A stretch of 64,000 nucleotides of DNA from Chrysaora quinquecirrha (GCA_014526335.1 JACTAT010000052.1:3457921-3521920); one strand, 5' to 3'; positions 1-10,834 are shown, numbered from the stretch's first letter. A program made the numbers and translations. Notes: generated by a model from the letters alone, not told the origin.

Positions 1-227
1 TTAAGATTTTTGGAGTTTACGGCTCACGTAGAGGCCATTCTAACCTTAACAATGCCGTGAGTTTGAAGGGCAAAATCGAGCTCTTTCGAAGCAGTTAATC
101 AATGGTTTAATTTAAACCCAGTTCCACGGCAGACTACCATAGACTCCTGCTAATTCAAATTCCCTCTATTCAGACTCTTCATTATTCACAAAGGATCCCG
201 ATTTCATTGTCATCTTTAGCGTGGTTA

Positions 228-1400
228 TGGGTAAATGGTAGACTCGTTACATAAGTCACACTCTTTGTAAGTAGCAACGGCAGTCTTTAGCAACAGCAAC
301 AACTACTTGCTTAGAAAATTGAATTGAATGGCCTAATCCTCAGAGTGGCGAGTCGTAGTTCTGAGCGACCTATCGAAATAAGATTGGCCTAAGAAGCGAA
401 AACGAATAAGTCTAGTTAACTTGCGTAAATGTAGGCTGGAATTAGTCTGCTAAGCCTCAAAGCGGCCTGGGTCATTGCAAGTTGCAGGAAATTGTTGCCA
501 CTAGTGCTGTTTACTTGCAATAGGGATCGGGTAAGTTTAGGTATGAGTGTGGTAGTTGTTCCGCCGGTGACCTTCACCTCAAAACATGCTTATTCGATTC
601 TGAGCGATTGTTCTATGCTAACTTACTCACTGATTGACATTGCCCCTCCAAAACATGTTTTAAGTTCGTTTGAGGCTGTAGCCTTAATGCTTTGTACTAC
701 TAGAAGCTATTTGCATTGAACTGAACTTTTCTCAGATTTGAGAAAATTTTGACTCGGATTCCAACTTTACTGTAAATTTCTTGCGTGTCTCTTCTTTCAA
801 AAAAGTATTCGGTCTTTTCCCCCAAACCAAAGTACGCGTAGCTGCGAACCTTCTTCACTCGTCAATGAAAAGTGGCGTGACTTGCGTGTGGCACCAAAGT
901 CTCTTTTGTTCTAATTGACTGTCCTCCGGTCAATGACCGTGTAACTTTTACCCGACTCTGGTATACGTGTGTATTTGGAATATAAGACTTAGCCTTAGTT
1001 CTAGGTAGCTGGTTTGGCAACGCGCAATGGGTTGACTGGGTGTATATTCTGAAAGATTCTGCATATAGATTTGATGTCATGGCTAACTGCACGATTATTG
1101 CAATGACTGACTGTAACTGCATCATTGAAATTATGTACGCTGTTCGATATATACAAGGCCCGTTTGTCGATTACATAAGTTCCACTCTACGCAAACATCA
1201 TCGGTATTCTTAAGCAACGGGAACAACCATTTACGCGGAAAAATTAAATTGGATGGCCTAATGCTCAGAGCAATGATATAATTGGCTCAGAGTAGTTCTG
1301 AGAGGGGCCTGTCTATATCAGAATGGCCTAAGAAGCGAAAATTACGAATCGTGGGATAAGTCTAAGCCATTACGACTCGTGGGATAAGTCTAGGCCATCT
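228..1400. repeat. Diverged repeat pair (about 228-416 and 1153-1400)
   Basis: Two related stretches share the blocks 'ttacataagt', 'caacggcagtc/caacgggaac', 'ggatggcctaat' with 'gctcagag', and 'ggcctaagaagcgaaaa'. The second copy ends in a roughly 27-bp direct repeat around 'cgtgggataagtcta' (about 1346-1400). The first few bases also resemble the end of the element at 2422-2556. They look like old copies of a short mobile element. I see no convincing gene from 1 to 1811. Confidence 0.5.
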
Positions 1401-1811
1401 CCATGTAGTTGTTAATTCTTATTTGTAAGGAACACTTAAAACTGAGAAATAAGAAACAAGAAACACTGTAGAAGCCGCACCAAGTCTTGTGATGTCTTCT
1501 TAATTTATGTAAATTGGAAATCTGTTTCGTTGAAATTGCCCATAGAGATATGCTTGTTTGTAGTGTGTAGAGATTCTTCCTTTTTCCTTTTTGCCAGTAT
1601 TAGAGTTGCCATTGTACTCTAGCCAAATATAGAAATCCTTTGTTTCTAATTAAAATGAATATAAACACATGCATGCATATTCTTGTCATTCTGTTGAAAT
1701 TGTTAATCAAAATGTAACCGAATTTCACTGCTTTGGTCATGTCTTTGTCATTAGCTCTTGTTGCGTCCTTGATTGCGTATTTGACCCTATCACCTGGGCG
1801 ATGAAGAAGAA

Positions 1812-1977
1812 ATTGAAGGTGTAATACTATTCAGTCACTAGGATCTCAGTAGTAGGTTAACTAATCGAGACCTCGACCCTGGCTATAACGCTACCGGGGC
1901 TGGGCTCAAAATCTGACCACACAAAGGTCCTGACAGCACGAGTCAGCTGGATTACTCCACGACGCCACAGGACCTTC
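1812..1977 (-). mobile_element. tRNA-derived SINE, family 1
   Basis: Read on the minus strand this copy runs from a tRNA-like head ('tggagtaatccagctgac' A-box region, then a worn B box) to the body 'cgattagttaacctacta' and a GAAGGTG-type tail. Five further copies lie in the window (about 7391, 12316, 37484, 41183, 63455). Confidence 0.7.
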
Positions 1978-2145
1978 AGTGGTGGGGGAGTCAGTAGATC
2001 CTGATCTGCTGCTAAGATCCGACTTTTTGTTGCTCCGTTTATAATCCGACTCCCGTCGTTGCTACGTATATCATCTGGTTTGAAGTTGCTGTGAAGTTTG
2101 CTCATACATTCAGATGTTTGAGTAATAGTAGTTTGGGTAAAGCTA

Positions 2146-2226
2146 TGGCTAAACTAGGAGACTTGTCGCGCGCGATATTTTATTCGGCGCGTAATCTCGC
2201 GCGCGGCATTTTTCCTAGTTTAGCCA
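2146..2226. mobile_element. 81-bp MITE with TGGCTAAACTAGG termini
   Basis: The termini 'tggctaaactagg' and 'cctagtttagcca' are perfect inverted repeats. They enclose a GC-rich core with CGCGCGCG on both sides. Longer relatives lie at 11261-11570 and, decayed, at 43000-43160. Confidence 0.75.
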
Positions 2227-2421
2227 GACCTTTTAAGCCTATCTGCATTATAGACCAGTTTTTTATGGGCGTGGCACACACATTCGCTTTGTCTTCTTAG
2301 TCCCCGTATATTTTTTTCTAAAATTTTGCGCAACTAAAACTTTATAAACAAACTACGGCTTACTAGGACCAGGGTAGTTGGCTGTATTGAGTTGAAATGC
2401 CGAGTTTGAGGGGCTTTTACA

Positions 2422-2556
2422 GTAGACTCACTACATAAGTTCCACTACTTCACTAAATGTTGTTGTTGTTGTCTTCTAGAATCGCTCAGTGCGCTCTGTT
2501 TGTGTGACAAATCAAAGCAAGGGAGCGTAAACTAAAGACTAGAGTAGTGAGTCTAC
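2422..2556. mobile_element. MITE with GTAGACTCACTAC termini (copy 1)
   Basis: Inverted termini 'gtagactcactac' and 'gtagtgagtctac' flank a core containing 'atgttgttgttgttgt' and 'atcgctcagtg'. The same organisation recurs at 55650-55777, where a clear target-site duplication exists. Here the flanks (TTTTACA / TTTTGAA) match only partly. Confidence 0.8.
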
Positions 2557-2619
2557 TTTTGAAAGGCTCAGATATGTTTTACAGTAAGGATGACTGGAAT
2601 AATAGGATGTTCACCCAAG

Positions 2620-2815
2620 ATAACGTATGTGCAGTACAGCAGGGGTTGTGCAGTACAGCGGAGGATATCATCAGTACGGCTGAGGGATACCATGAGTACA
2701 GCGGTGGATGTTCAGTACAGGGGTGGGATGATATCCCTCTGCTGTACTGCAGAACCACCGCTTTACTCATAGGCTTTACTGCACAACCACTGCTGTACTG
2801 CAGCACGTACGTTAT
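2620..2815. repeat. Palindromic element built of GCAGTACAGC units
   Basis: The outer ends 'ataacgtatgtgc' and 'gcacgtacgttat' are inverted. Each arm carries several 'gcagtacagc' units plus the inner inverted pair 'ggatatcatc'/'gatgatatcc', so the whole segment could fold into one hairpin. Short reading frames here are by-products of the repeat. Confidence 0.75.
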
Positions 2816-3179
2816 GCGGGGTTATGTTGAGAATCTTGAAGTGTTTTCCCCAAAAATCTGGTAATGTCGATTAACGATAATTCTTCCGCCTTCGCAAGCA
2901 ACCGAAGCCAGAATTGACATCAGAATTTCCAAATGATGATTTCGCAACCCTCGCAAATAACTTCCCTCTTATGAAACGCCCGAGGGAAGTAAATCACTGA
3001 TTAATTTCTGTTAATACATCTTCTAATTATTTCGATTTATCCAAGTTTTCAGATGTTTGTGTTGCAAATGATGAAAATATTTGGCAGATCCTCTCTAAGC
3101 TGTTTTGCAGCACTAATGAGATGAGAAGTTTTATCGCTTTAAACAGTTTCTATTTGGGTTGGGTATTCATGCCCTCTTA

Positions 3180-3773
3180 GGAAATAAGGGAACATGGCCA
3201 TAATTAAAAGGGAACAAGAGAACATCGGGAAACAGGGATCAGGTAAAATCCTCCCTATCAGTCCACTTGACTATCAATCTGAAGAATATACATACAAAAC
3301 AAGGGGATTTTCTCAAGGAAACATGTTACCCCCTAAATGGCCCTTATCAGTCCATGGCCCATGGATGGACGGGAGTGTCTTCCGGGGGGTACTTCATTGT
3401 TCAAGAGACTAGACGTGCCGCTCAGTTTTTCCAAACCACCGATAAATTCTGTTCCTCGCGGTACCCATGTATAGAAAAAACAACGAAATTTTTTACCCAT
3501 TTGTACCAATATCTCAGATGTTTGAACCGAGTTTAACGCCAGAGGCGGAAAGGCCTTTGCGCTGAAAAATAAAACGCACTTTTTATCAGGCTTTTCAAAG
3601 CAATGCACGTCTAAAAGTTTTTATATAACTTTTTATGAAAAACCTTCGAGTTTTTGTAAGCATATTTTTCAGATTGATATTTAAGCGGATTGAAGGGGAG
3701 GATTTTATCTGATCCCTGTTTCCCGGTGTTCACTTGTCCCCTTCCAATTTTGGCCAAGTTCCCTTGTTCCCTG
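3180..3773. mobile_element. MITE with about 90-bp terminal inverted repeats
   Basis: The left end ('aataagggaacatggcca', 'gggaaacagggatcaggt', 'aaaatcctccc') is the inverse of the right end ('gggaggattttatctgat', 'ccctgtttcccggtgttc', 'ggccaagttcccttgttc'). A fragment of the same terminus recurs at about 3990-4040. Nothing inside codes for a transposase, so it is non-autonomous. Confidence 0.75.
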
Positions 3774-4044
3774 GATACATTTCGCGTGTTCTCATGTTTC
3801 CACGAACCCCTAAATGACCCCTATTGTTAGTTTTCTTCGATTTCCTGCATTACATATATGGGGATTTGCATAAAATCTCACCAATGCTTGAAGAATTGCA
3901 GGGTAAAAAAACCCACTCATATGGGCAGCATATACCTGTATCCAAATTATCCCCGTACCCGTTCCCCCCAGGGGGGAGGGGGTTATGCGTTAAAACGTGA
4001 TAGGAGGACCCTGTTTCCCGATGTTCACTTGTACCCTTTCAGTT

Positions 4045-5293
4045 TAATGCTTCACCTTTTTTGAGCCCGCTCGCTTGGCTTTGCTAAGCCATCGCTCAGC
4101 GAAACCCGTGGGGCCTCTATTTGCTTAAATTCTTTGCGCCTTGAAGTTACTATACGATGGATGACCTTCATAATCACACTTGGGCGGATTCAGGGTGCTA
4201 GGGTGCTCAAGCACCCTTAAAATTTTCAAAGATCTATATTTAGTATAACTGACTTGCGATTCCCATTTTGATAACTGGAACTTGGCATCTTTGTCTTCGG
4301 GGGCTTAAGTCAATCATTTTCTCTTTTTGCAGTGACACAACGCCTCGCAACGTCATCATTTACTTTCTTGATTGATTGTTTTGCTTTTATTCTCATGAAA
4401 GGAAATTTTGATACGCTGCCTTGCAAAAGACCACATCGGCAGTGTTTTCTTTCTTGTCCGTCAAACGAATAACCGGACCAGAAGGACAATCAGGAACTAG
4501 AACCTTTGTTTGCGTGGTTCTTTCTCTTTGTTCTCTTAGGCATGACCTGAATTTTAGCGGGAGCCCCTACAGATTCAAAAGATAATTCGCAGGCCAATCA
4601 TCTTTCTCTGAAAATGGCGCAGGCCAATCAAATGTGTTTTCTGCATGGTGCAGAATGGCGCAGGCCAATAGGAATGCTCAAACACTAATCTATTCATCAA
4701 TGTTGCTGCTGCTGCATTACTCTTTGAAAGTGAAAAGCGCGCGGAAAGGCCGCCATTTTATTTAGATGTGTCAAAGCTGTCTAGGCTAGGCCCTATGTTA
4801 TTGATGAAATTTGAAGTTTTAAAAGAATTAAATGAAATATTGAACGACAATTCAGTTAAAAAAGAAGAAAAGGAAGATCGACTGAATAAAATATGGTAAT
4901 CTTTGAATCATGGTAGATTATTTAATGTACGATATCCCAACTAACAGTTTGACTAAGATATCTGAAATTTGGGAAGATTTTGCTCTTTGCATATTTTACA
5001 AGCTTTTTATTCCATGTCTTAAAAACCTTGCATTTTTGCTCCTTTTCAGGATGATTTTAACAATTTTTCCTATAATTATAAAATCGCCTTGCAGAATTAA
5101 AAAGGGCGTTGCCCACCTTCTCCGGGGTTCTGAAGGGCGTGGTCACCAAAAATTTTGGGGCGACGCCCCGGACCCCTTCATGGGCACCCGTAAATATTTA
5201 CCCTGGATCCGTATGAAACTCGGTTCATATACATTCGTCGTTTCAGCTACTGAGAAGGTTACATGTATAACAAAGCAATCTCTTATTTCCTAG
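4045..5293. other. No gene recognised
   Basis: AT-rich sequence with scattered short repeats, for example 'gcgcaggccaat' three times between 4588 and 4670. An open frame at 4910-5293 has hydrophobic patches but no recognisable domain and no plausible splice sites. If the peptide gene at 5294 has a signal-peptide exon it should lie upstream, but I could not identify one. Confidence 0.4.
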
Positions 5294-5973
5294 ACGATTA
5301 TGACGATTACAACGGCGGAAAGGATGAGACTAAAGAGGCGAACGCGACAACAAAGATGGGTGTGTATTATAACTAAATAAATGCTTTCCAGTTTCTCTAC
5401 CATTTCTTAATGCTTTCTTTTCCTATAAAAACTTGGGCTAGAAGCAGTTTACTTGGGAGTGCTCACAGTGATTGAAAAGGAAAAGTAGCGCAGATAAGAG
5501 AGGCGGCTCGAATTATTGGGGTGACTCGTTTCCTTAAACTGGGTGAGATCTTTTCTGCTTTGGAAAAACTGGTAAAATGACAGTAGGATTTTCTGAGAAA
5601 TTAACCAAGGATTCCTCGTTATTCAATTCGGCACTTAAACAAGCACGAAGGGTTAGGTTTTCGCAACTAACTTCACTGTGAGCACCGCCCGTTAAACAGT
5701 TTGGAAACTTCATTAATTTATTTATTTCTAACAACCCTTTCAGGAGAAGCAAATGACCCTGCCCGAAAGGGTTACTACTATTACCTCTATGGTGATCGTC
5801 GATTTTGCCGTAGACATTTCCGGAGACGGTACAGAACCTGCCTGCGAGAGCTCCGTTACTGCCGTCGAAGATTTCCGTTCCACTACCGTTCCCGTTGCCG
5901 CTACTACATCCTCCGCGGTCGTCGCTCAAGATCATTCCGCAGTCTGATTTGCTTGCGAAAAGTGAAGGGATAA
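5294..5973 (+). CDS. Putative secreted Arg/Cys-rich cationic peptide precursor (two exons seen)
   Basis: Exon 5294-5359 (acceptor 'ttatttcctag', donor GG|GTGTG) encodes an acidic stretch beginning DYDDYNGGKDE. Exon 5744-5973 (acceptor 'ccctttcag', stop TAA) continues in phase with EANDPARKGYYYYLYG. It then encodes about 60 residues with roughly 22 arginines, many aromatics and five cysteines spaced C-X10-C-X6-C-X11-C-X17-C. Arginine codons are almost all CGN, unlike the AT-rich surroundings, which argues for real coding. Acidic pro-segment followed by a basic cysteine-bearing C-terminus is the plan of many invertebrate antimicrobial peptide precursors. An Arg/Cys/Tyr-rich protamine-like protein is the main alternative. 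I recognise no family. The first exon, which should hold a start codon and signal peptide, was not found. An odd cysteine count leaves one unpaired or forming a dimer bond. Function is inference only. Confidence 0.4.
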
Positions 5974-6559
5974 CTAACTGGAAAGTCCGAGGTCGGATGG
6001 ACGCTGAATGAGAAGGACTAATATGAACATTATTGTCTGTTAATTTCTCAATAAATTGAGAATGCTGTAATTGATTTTTTCTAAATTATGCTGCACATGA
6101 AGGTTAAAATCAGTTGTATCGTTCGTTCGTAAAAATCTCTGCTGGAATTGCGTAATCTGCGTGCAGATTCTACGGAGGAGGGAAAGAGTTTGCACGCAGT
6201 ACTCACGTGTGAAACTTGACGCGGAATAACTGTTAGCTGTGCGTGCGGATGCGTTATCAACTCTTACAAAATCTCGACACACTATAGGGCCAAGGGGGGT
6301 ATTTGCAAATATTTAAGAAGGGATACTCGTCATTTTGTTGGGATGGATTTGGCAAAATGTCTTTTTGTGCGATTTTTAAAATTAACAATTTGCTTGATTC
6401 AAAAACGACAATTTTTGGGACTAAAGAAAATCCTTTCGTTTTCGGAATTACTTCACTCTTGTCATTTTTTGGGCAGATGAAGAATATTTTATGAGCACCA
6501 CTGTTCGAAATCTCCAGGAGTACCCCCATCCCCCGGGCTCAACACTGTGTAATTACATT

Positions 6560-7005
6560 AGTGTATCCATGTATATATAAGTGGCATAGGCATACCACAA
6601 TAGATGAATTCGAACCAGGACTGCATGATCAGAGAGTCAACAACGTTTCCACTGAGCTCAATGAGAGGGGGGCTTTGGGATTTCACGGGTTGCGGGTTTG
6701 GCCGATTATGGCTTCGGGTTTTTCCAAAAAATCGTGCGGGTTTTCGGGTCAAGCATATTTAACGGGCAACGGGTTTTGCCATTTTTCTAGCCCGGGTTTC
6801 GGAAATTGTAGTAAAAATGTGCGGGTTTTCGGGTTTTCAACCTGACAAAGGATGTCAACGCGTAAACTTCTAAAAACAGTTGTCGAAACTAAGGTCATCC
6901 GGGTTTTCGGGTTTGTCCCAATTTTCTTCCGGGTTTTCGGGTTTTGATACCCCCAAAAGCCCCCCTTCAATGAAATCGCCGAGTAACTCTCTGAGTCATA
7001 AACAT
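6560..7005 (-). mobile_element. tRNA-derived SINE, family 2, split by a MITE insertion
   Basis: On the minus strand, 7005-6967 ('gagttactcggcgattt') and 6664-6560 ('gagctcagtggaaacgtt', 'ctggttcgaattc', 'tattgtggtatgcc') together match the uninterrupted SINE at about 57960-58098. 'gctcagtgg' is the A box and 'ggttcgaattc' the B box of a pol III promoter. The interruption is the MITE at 6665-6966. Confidence 0.75.
6665..6966. mobile_element. MITE with GGGGGGCTTT termini and CGGGTTTTCGGG core
   Basis: The ends 'ggggggctttggga' and 'cccaaaagcccccc' are inverted. The core is a degenerate repeat of 'cgggttttcgggttt'. It is flanked by the 7-bp target duplication TCAATGA (6658-6664 and 6967-6973) and interrupts a SINE. 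Confidence 0.8.
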
Positions 7006-7127
7006 AAAAATCTTTGTTCATAAAAATCTTAAGTGCATAAAAATCTTTAAATAATGTTAGTTTCTAGGAAGCATATAATGTATTGAATGTCAGAGTTAAT
7101 GCACTATTTACAAGGAACGGTTTCTGG

Positions 7128-8371
7128 CTATAGAAGTTTGGCTGTTCCAAGCTTCTGCCTGCAAAAACTGCACGTGTGCTGTACATCTTTAAGGGGTGTT
7201 GTTAAAAAGGGGACACAGAACAGCGGAGGACAAATGAAACAGCACGCGATAGCTGATATGTACGTTGCTTTTCCAGTGATGTATGAAATCGAAGTGACGG
7301 CCTAGGAAAAACAAAAAGTTGTTAAGATGGTTACACTGTAAGCATTGCAGTTTGAAGCTAGTTAGTTTGTTCTTCACAATTTTCATTTGTTTGGTCGGGG
7401 TTCAGGCCTAGCCACGGTAGCGTCAAGACCAGGGTAGAGGTCTCGATTAGTTAACCTACTACTGAGAACTTAGCGATAGCGACTGGCGCTAAAACATCAT
7501 TTGACCTTCACTTTGCCTTCATTTATCAGGTGAAGGTTTTGATGAAATGATGTATTGTCGTGTGACTAGTGTTAGGTGCTAGGATCAAAGATGATAAACT
7601 ACCCAAATCAAAGCTCTATCCTAACTTGGACGTAACCGTTGCTAGAGCCCCGACCATACCAACTTGATTGTAAACAAGGGTGCTAGCAGCATCTCTAAAC
7701 GGGTAGACTGCTGATTCATGTCAAGTTTCAAGAATCTGTCAGGTCTAAACGGAACGAGGTTGAAAAGCAGCTTAGACGTTTAGCGACCCTTTTAAGTTTG
7801 CCTCTTGTTCCACCGCTGTACAATAATAGTCTTTGCCAGACACCATAATTAGCGACACGCGACCCTAGCGACTTAGTCACTTGAGCGTCGATCCCTATCC
7901 CATCCCTTGGGCATTTTCATAGAGTTTTTTTTTTAAATTTATCTGTGTCCAGTGTAAAGAGTCGAAAACAGTCACAGCGACCTAAACACGGCCTTTTTTC
8001 TTACCTGCGTTCCACAAGCCGGACAGAAAGTGACCTGAGGCAAGGTGCCAAAGATTGGTTGTTGTTGTTGCTCTATTACCATTGGCATCATCAATCCTGG
8101 TTGTTGTTGTTGTACATAATGATCCTCTTCTATTGGATGAATTCGAATGTCCGTCAGGTCTACATCGTCCAAATGGGCGTTCGCCTTTGAACAAGAATAA
8201 GACTATATAACCGAGGGCACTTCACTTTTACTCTGCGGACTGGCAGGTATGCTAGGTTGCGATTGCAACCCGGTCCTTCTTGTTATAGGGTCTTTAACAA
8301 ACTGTTTCTGTTGTTTCTTGAGCAAATCTCTTCGATTTCTTGGGATTTCGATTGGATGAGTTTCGCTCAGT
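7128..8371 (-). CDS. LITAF-domain protein A (partial model, in-frame stop upstream)
   Basis: Exon 8371-8005 ends ...QVTFCPACGTQ|GTAAG. Exon 7301-7128 continues AVTSISYITGKAT, then a Cys/hydrophobic segment (CCFICPPLFCVPF), then KDVQHTCSFCRQKLG and a stop. This is the LITAF/SIMPLE zinc domain: a CxxC knuckle, an amphipathic membrane-inserting helix, and a closing HxCxxC knuckle. Family members are monotopic endosome/lysosome membrane proteins. A Gln/Pro/Met-rich linker precedes the domain. Splice phase is 0 on both sides. Two oddities: no in-frame ATG starts the long exon, and a TAG (8205-8203) interrupts the frame. The frame is open upstream of it to a good acceptor (8372) and downstream to the domain. 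The TAG lies exactly in a possible second acceptor ('ttatatag'), so coding may begin in an unseen upstream exon joined at 8202. Otherwise the gene is damaged. Domain call strong, gene start unknown. Confidence 0.75.
7391..7530 (+). mobile_element. tRNA-derived SINE, family 1 (5'-truncated)
   Basis: Begins near the B box ('cggggttcaggcc') and continues through 'tctcgattagttaaccta' and 'gactggcgctaaaac' to a TTCACC-like tail. It lies downstream of LITAF gene A within its intron on the opposite strand. Confidence 0.65.
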
Positions 8372-8724
8372 CTGAAAACAGTTGGAAATAACAGACACTG
8401 TTTCTCAATGCAAATAGTTGGAAAGAAGTAAAAATAAAAAGATAATCAGCATGTGCGCACAAAAATATGAACTCAAGAAAATATAGAAATGTGAAAATAT
8501 GTATAAAAGGGAGACGGTTTTGCCATCGAAATATTGCAAATAAGAAAAGAAATATTAACATGAACAGTAGCCCTTGCCTTGAATTGATTTTTTACAGAGG
8601 AGCTCGCTAGAAGCAACTAACAAGACAAATTGCTATAGTGAAAACAGGCCCTTTTACTGGATATAGCAACCCTTGAGATTCGTTGCCAGTCCGCCTCTGC
8701 AAGAAGAAACATAAAGCTAAGAAT
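8372..8724. promoter_or_regulatory. Intergenic space between divergent LITAF-like genes
   Basis: About 350 bp separate the 5'-most recognised exon of LITAF gene A (minus) from the proposed first coding exon of gene B (plus). If both starts are right this would hold a bidirectional promoter. Both sides carry 'gcggactggca' or its inverse near the ends. No TATA box stands out. Confidence 0.3.
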
Positions 8725-10834
8725 ATGGTAAACCAAGCAGTAAGTATCGAGTTGTTTGTTATTCAGTTACTGCTGTTTTTGATGGTTTTGGCGTGCTTAA
8801 AGTGCTATTTCTTTAAAAAAGTGCTTCTCTTGATTACTGTCTGATAACACGCTCTGCACTCTCAGGCGCCAAATTGCCGCGAGGTTGGAACCTCATGCGA
8901 CATAAAATAAGCGGAGAGACATTAGAATTTCAGGCAAAAACCTATAGGCAATCTCTTTGTCATTCCCCAGCCAACTGAAAGTCACAGCCAGGGTCGAAGT
9001 CTCTCAAATTCACCTACAGTACTTCGGAGATGTTAATGACTGGCGCTAAGCAAACAATTTCACCGTCGTCCCCTTCAATTTAGCTTTCAGTTTTAGATAA
9101 AACACTGTAAAGAACTCTCACTATCGGCCATGCATAAAAACATCGTATATGAGCTATCAAGCCAAACACCCGCAATGCTTATGATTTTAGCGAGTCCTCT
9201 TCTCACAATATAAAAGTTGCCGCAATTGCTAGAGCAAGTCATTTGCAACATATGGGGGGGGGGGACGGGAGAGTCTTTAATACCGGAACCACAAGGTTTG
9301 GTACTAGATTCCACCCAAATTGCAGGTAGAGGTACCACGTGATCCCAATTTTGGCCGAAGTAAACAATGTTAACATATGAATTGATAGAGCTGCAAGGCT
9401 CCATCCATTTTTCAGGGACTTTGGTACCAGGTTCTACCCTTATTTCAGAATTTGATACCAGGTACTACCCCCTGGCACCATTGCACCATTACCCCGTCAC
9501 CTCCCCCCCCCTCAAACTTGCCGCAAGGCAACAGCGACGGTACACAGGGACTCTGTATGCAAAATCCCTGGCGTATCTCTTTTTCATTTTTCTGTTATAG
9601 CTGCATTGTTACATTATTCAATTCCTCGTTAAGGTTTCTTCTGCGAAATGGTATGTCTCAAAAGACCATACTGCTGAAGGGCCAGACAGTTCGACACAGC
9701 CTGAAACGAAATCATTCGGTTTGAGACCGCAAAGAGCATTCTGTAAGCGTTGTGGGAAAGAGGTAAGTATGCCCTTAGTATGCTAAAAGTTTCAGCTATG
9801 AATGTTGCAGAGAAATGATATATTTAAGAGTTGCGTTATCATTATCAGATGTAAAGACCTTAAGCGTAAAGACCTAGATTGTTTAAACATTACCTACGTT
9901 GGCAAAATAGACAAATGTGATTTTAACATAGTGTTGGTTGGAATTTTAAACAATTCGACTGTCTCTTTTGAATCGTTTTAAAAATCCAGAGATGGTGAAA
10001 CACTGTCATTTTAAATTAATCGTCAAAGGAATTCAAATCCCGTGAGGGGGGGGGTAACACCCATATGTATGGGTACGGGGTGTGCCATTTTTTGAGATAC
10101 CTTTTTAAGGATGGTAAATATATTTTGGGGTATCAAATTTGCTAAAATTACAAACTTGGGGGTATCATTTTTGCTAAGATGATCAATTTTGATAAAGTCA
10201 CAATACTGCCAAAGAAATTTCAGCTGTATAATCCTACTTAAAAGACTTTCGAGTACTTCTCGATTGAACTTTGGGGTATACTTTTTAGAATTTTCATAAA
10301 TTTTGGGGTCAAATTTTCATTACGAAAATGGCACACCCCCATTACTGATATATTGAAGTTACCCCCCCCCCCCCCCGGGATTTAAATACGGCTTTGCGTT
10401 ATTCACCAGCATCTCAGAATTAATATGAATAGCTGTTTACCAAAAATACCCTTGCAAAATTCGAAGGGAATACAAAATACACAATGCCATGCTTTGCACG
10501 ATGACATGGCCCCACAGGACCATAGCATTGTGAAAATGCAAAATATCCTGCTGGATTTTGAATTGCAGACAGTATTCTTGTACGGTTTTCTGCTCCCGAC
10601 CGGCGACTGCAGTATGAAGTTTTATTGCTTAACATATTTTCTGTTTCTTTACAGAACATGACTACAATTTCGCATGTTATCGGACGAGGTACAGTTATCG
10701 CTGCAGCCGTTACTTTCTTTATATTTCCTGGAATTACCGCTTGCTTGTTGAAGTCGAATATTTGTAAAGATGTGGAACACAAATGCTCGGTTTGTGGGAG
10801 AAAATTAGGAAGGAAAAAGAAACTGCCATGTTGA
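8725..10834 (+). CDS. LITAF-domain protein B (three exons)
   Basis: Exon 9601-9762 (acceptor 'ctgttatag', donor GAG|GTAAGT) encodes a polar leader ending in the first zinc knuckle, RAFCKRCGKE. Exon 10655-10834 (acceptor 'tttctttacag') encodes NMTTISHVIGRGTVIAAAV, a hydrophobic segment (TFFIFPGITACLL), then KDVEHKCSVCGRKLG and a basic tail KKKLPC before TGA. This is the LITAF fold: CxxC, membrane-dipping helix, HxCxxC. The likely start is a tiny first coding exon 8725-8739 (ATG GTA AAC CAA GCA|GTAAGT), in phase 0 with the second exon, for a protein of about 118 residues. That start is inferred only from frame and donor strength. Intron 2 contains the MITE at 10039-10381. The protein is expected on endosomal membranes. 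It is diverged from neighbour A, so the pair is an old duplicate or convergent arrangement. Confidence 0.75.
10039..10381. mobile_element. MITE with poly-G/poly-C termini
   Basis: The left end (G run, 'gtaacacccatatgtat', 'ggggtgtgccattttt') is the inverse of the right end ('aaaatggcacaccccc', 'tgaagttac', C run). It lies in intron 2 of LITAF gene B. Confidence 0.7.

Noticed and set aside
2547..2864. Open frames on both strands at 2.55-2.86 kb
   Set aside because: Produced by the GCAGTACAGC palindrome. The repeated Cys/Ser/Tyr pattern has no independent support.
4910..5293. Plus-strand 127-codon open frame before the peptide exons
   Set aside because: Hydrophobic patches come from T-rich sequence. 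No signal-peptide plan, no domain, and no usable donor to join the exon at 5294.
5534..5935. Minus-strand open frame opposite the cationic peptide exon
   Set aside because: Gly/Ser-rich mirror of the CGN arginine codons. The plus frame has proper splice sites and a matching upstream exon.
6680..6960. Possible telomere-like repeats (GGGTTTTCGGG)
   Set aside because: Irregular, enclosed by MITE inverted ends with a target duplication. Not a telomeric motif.
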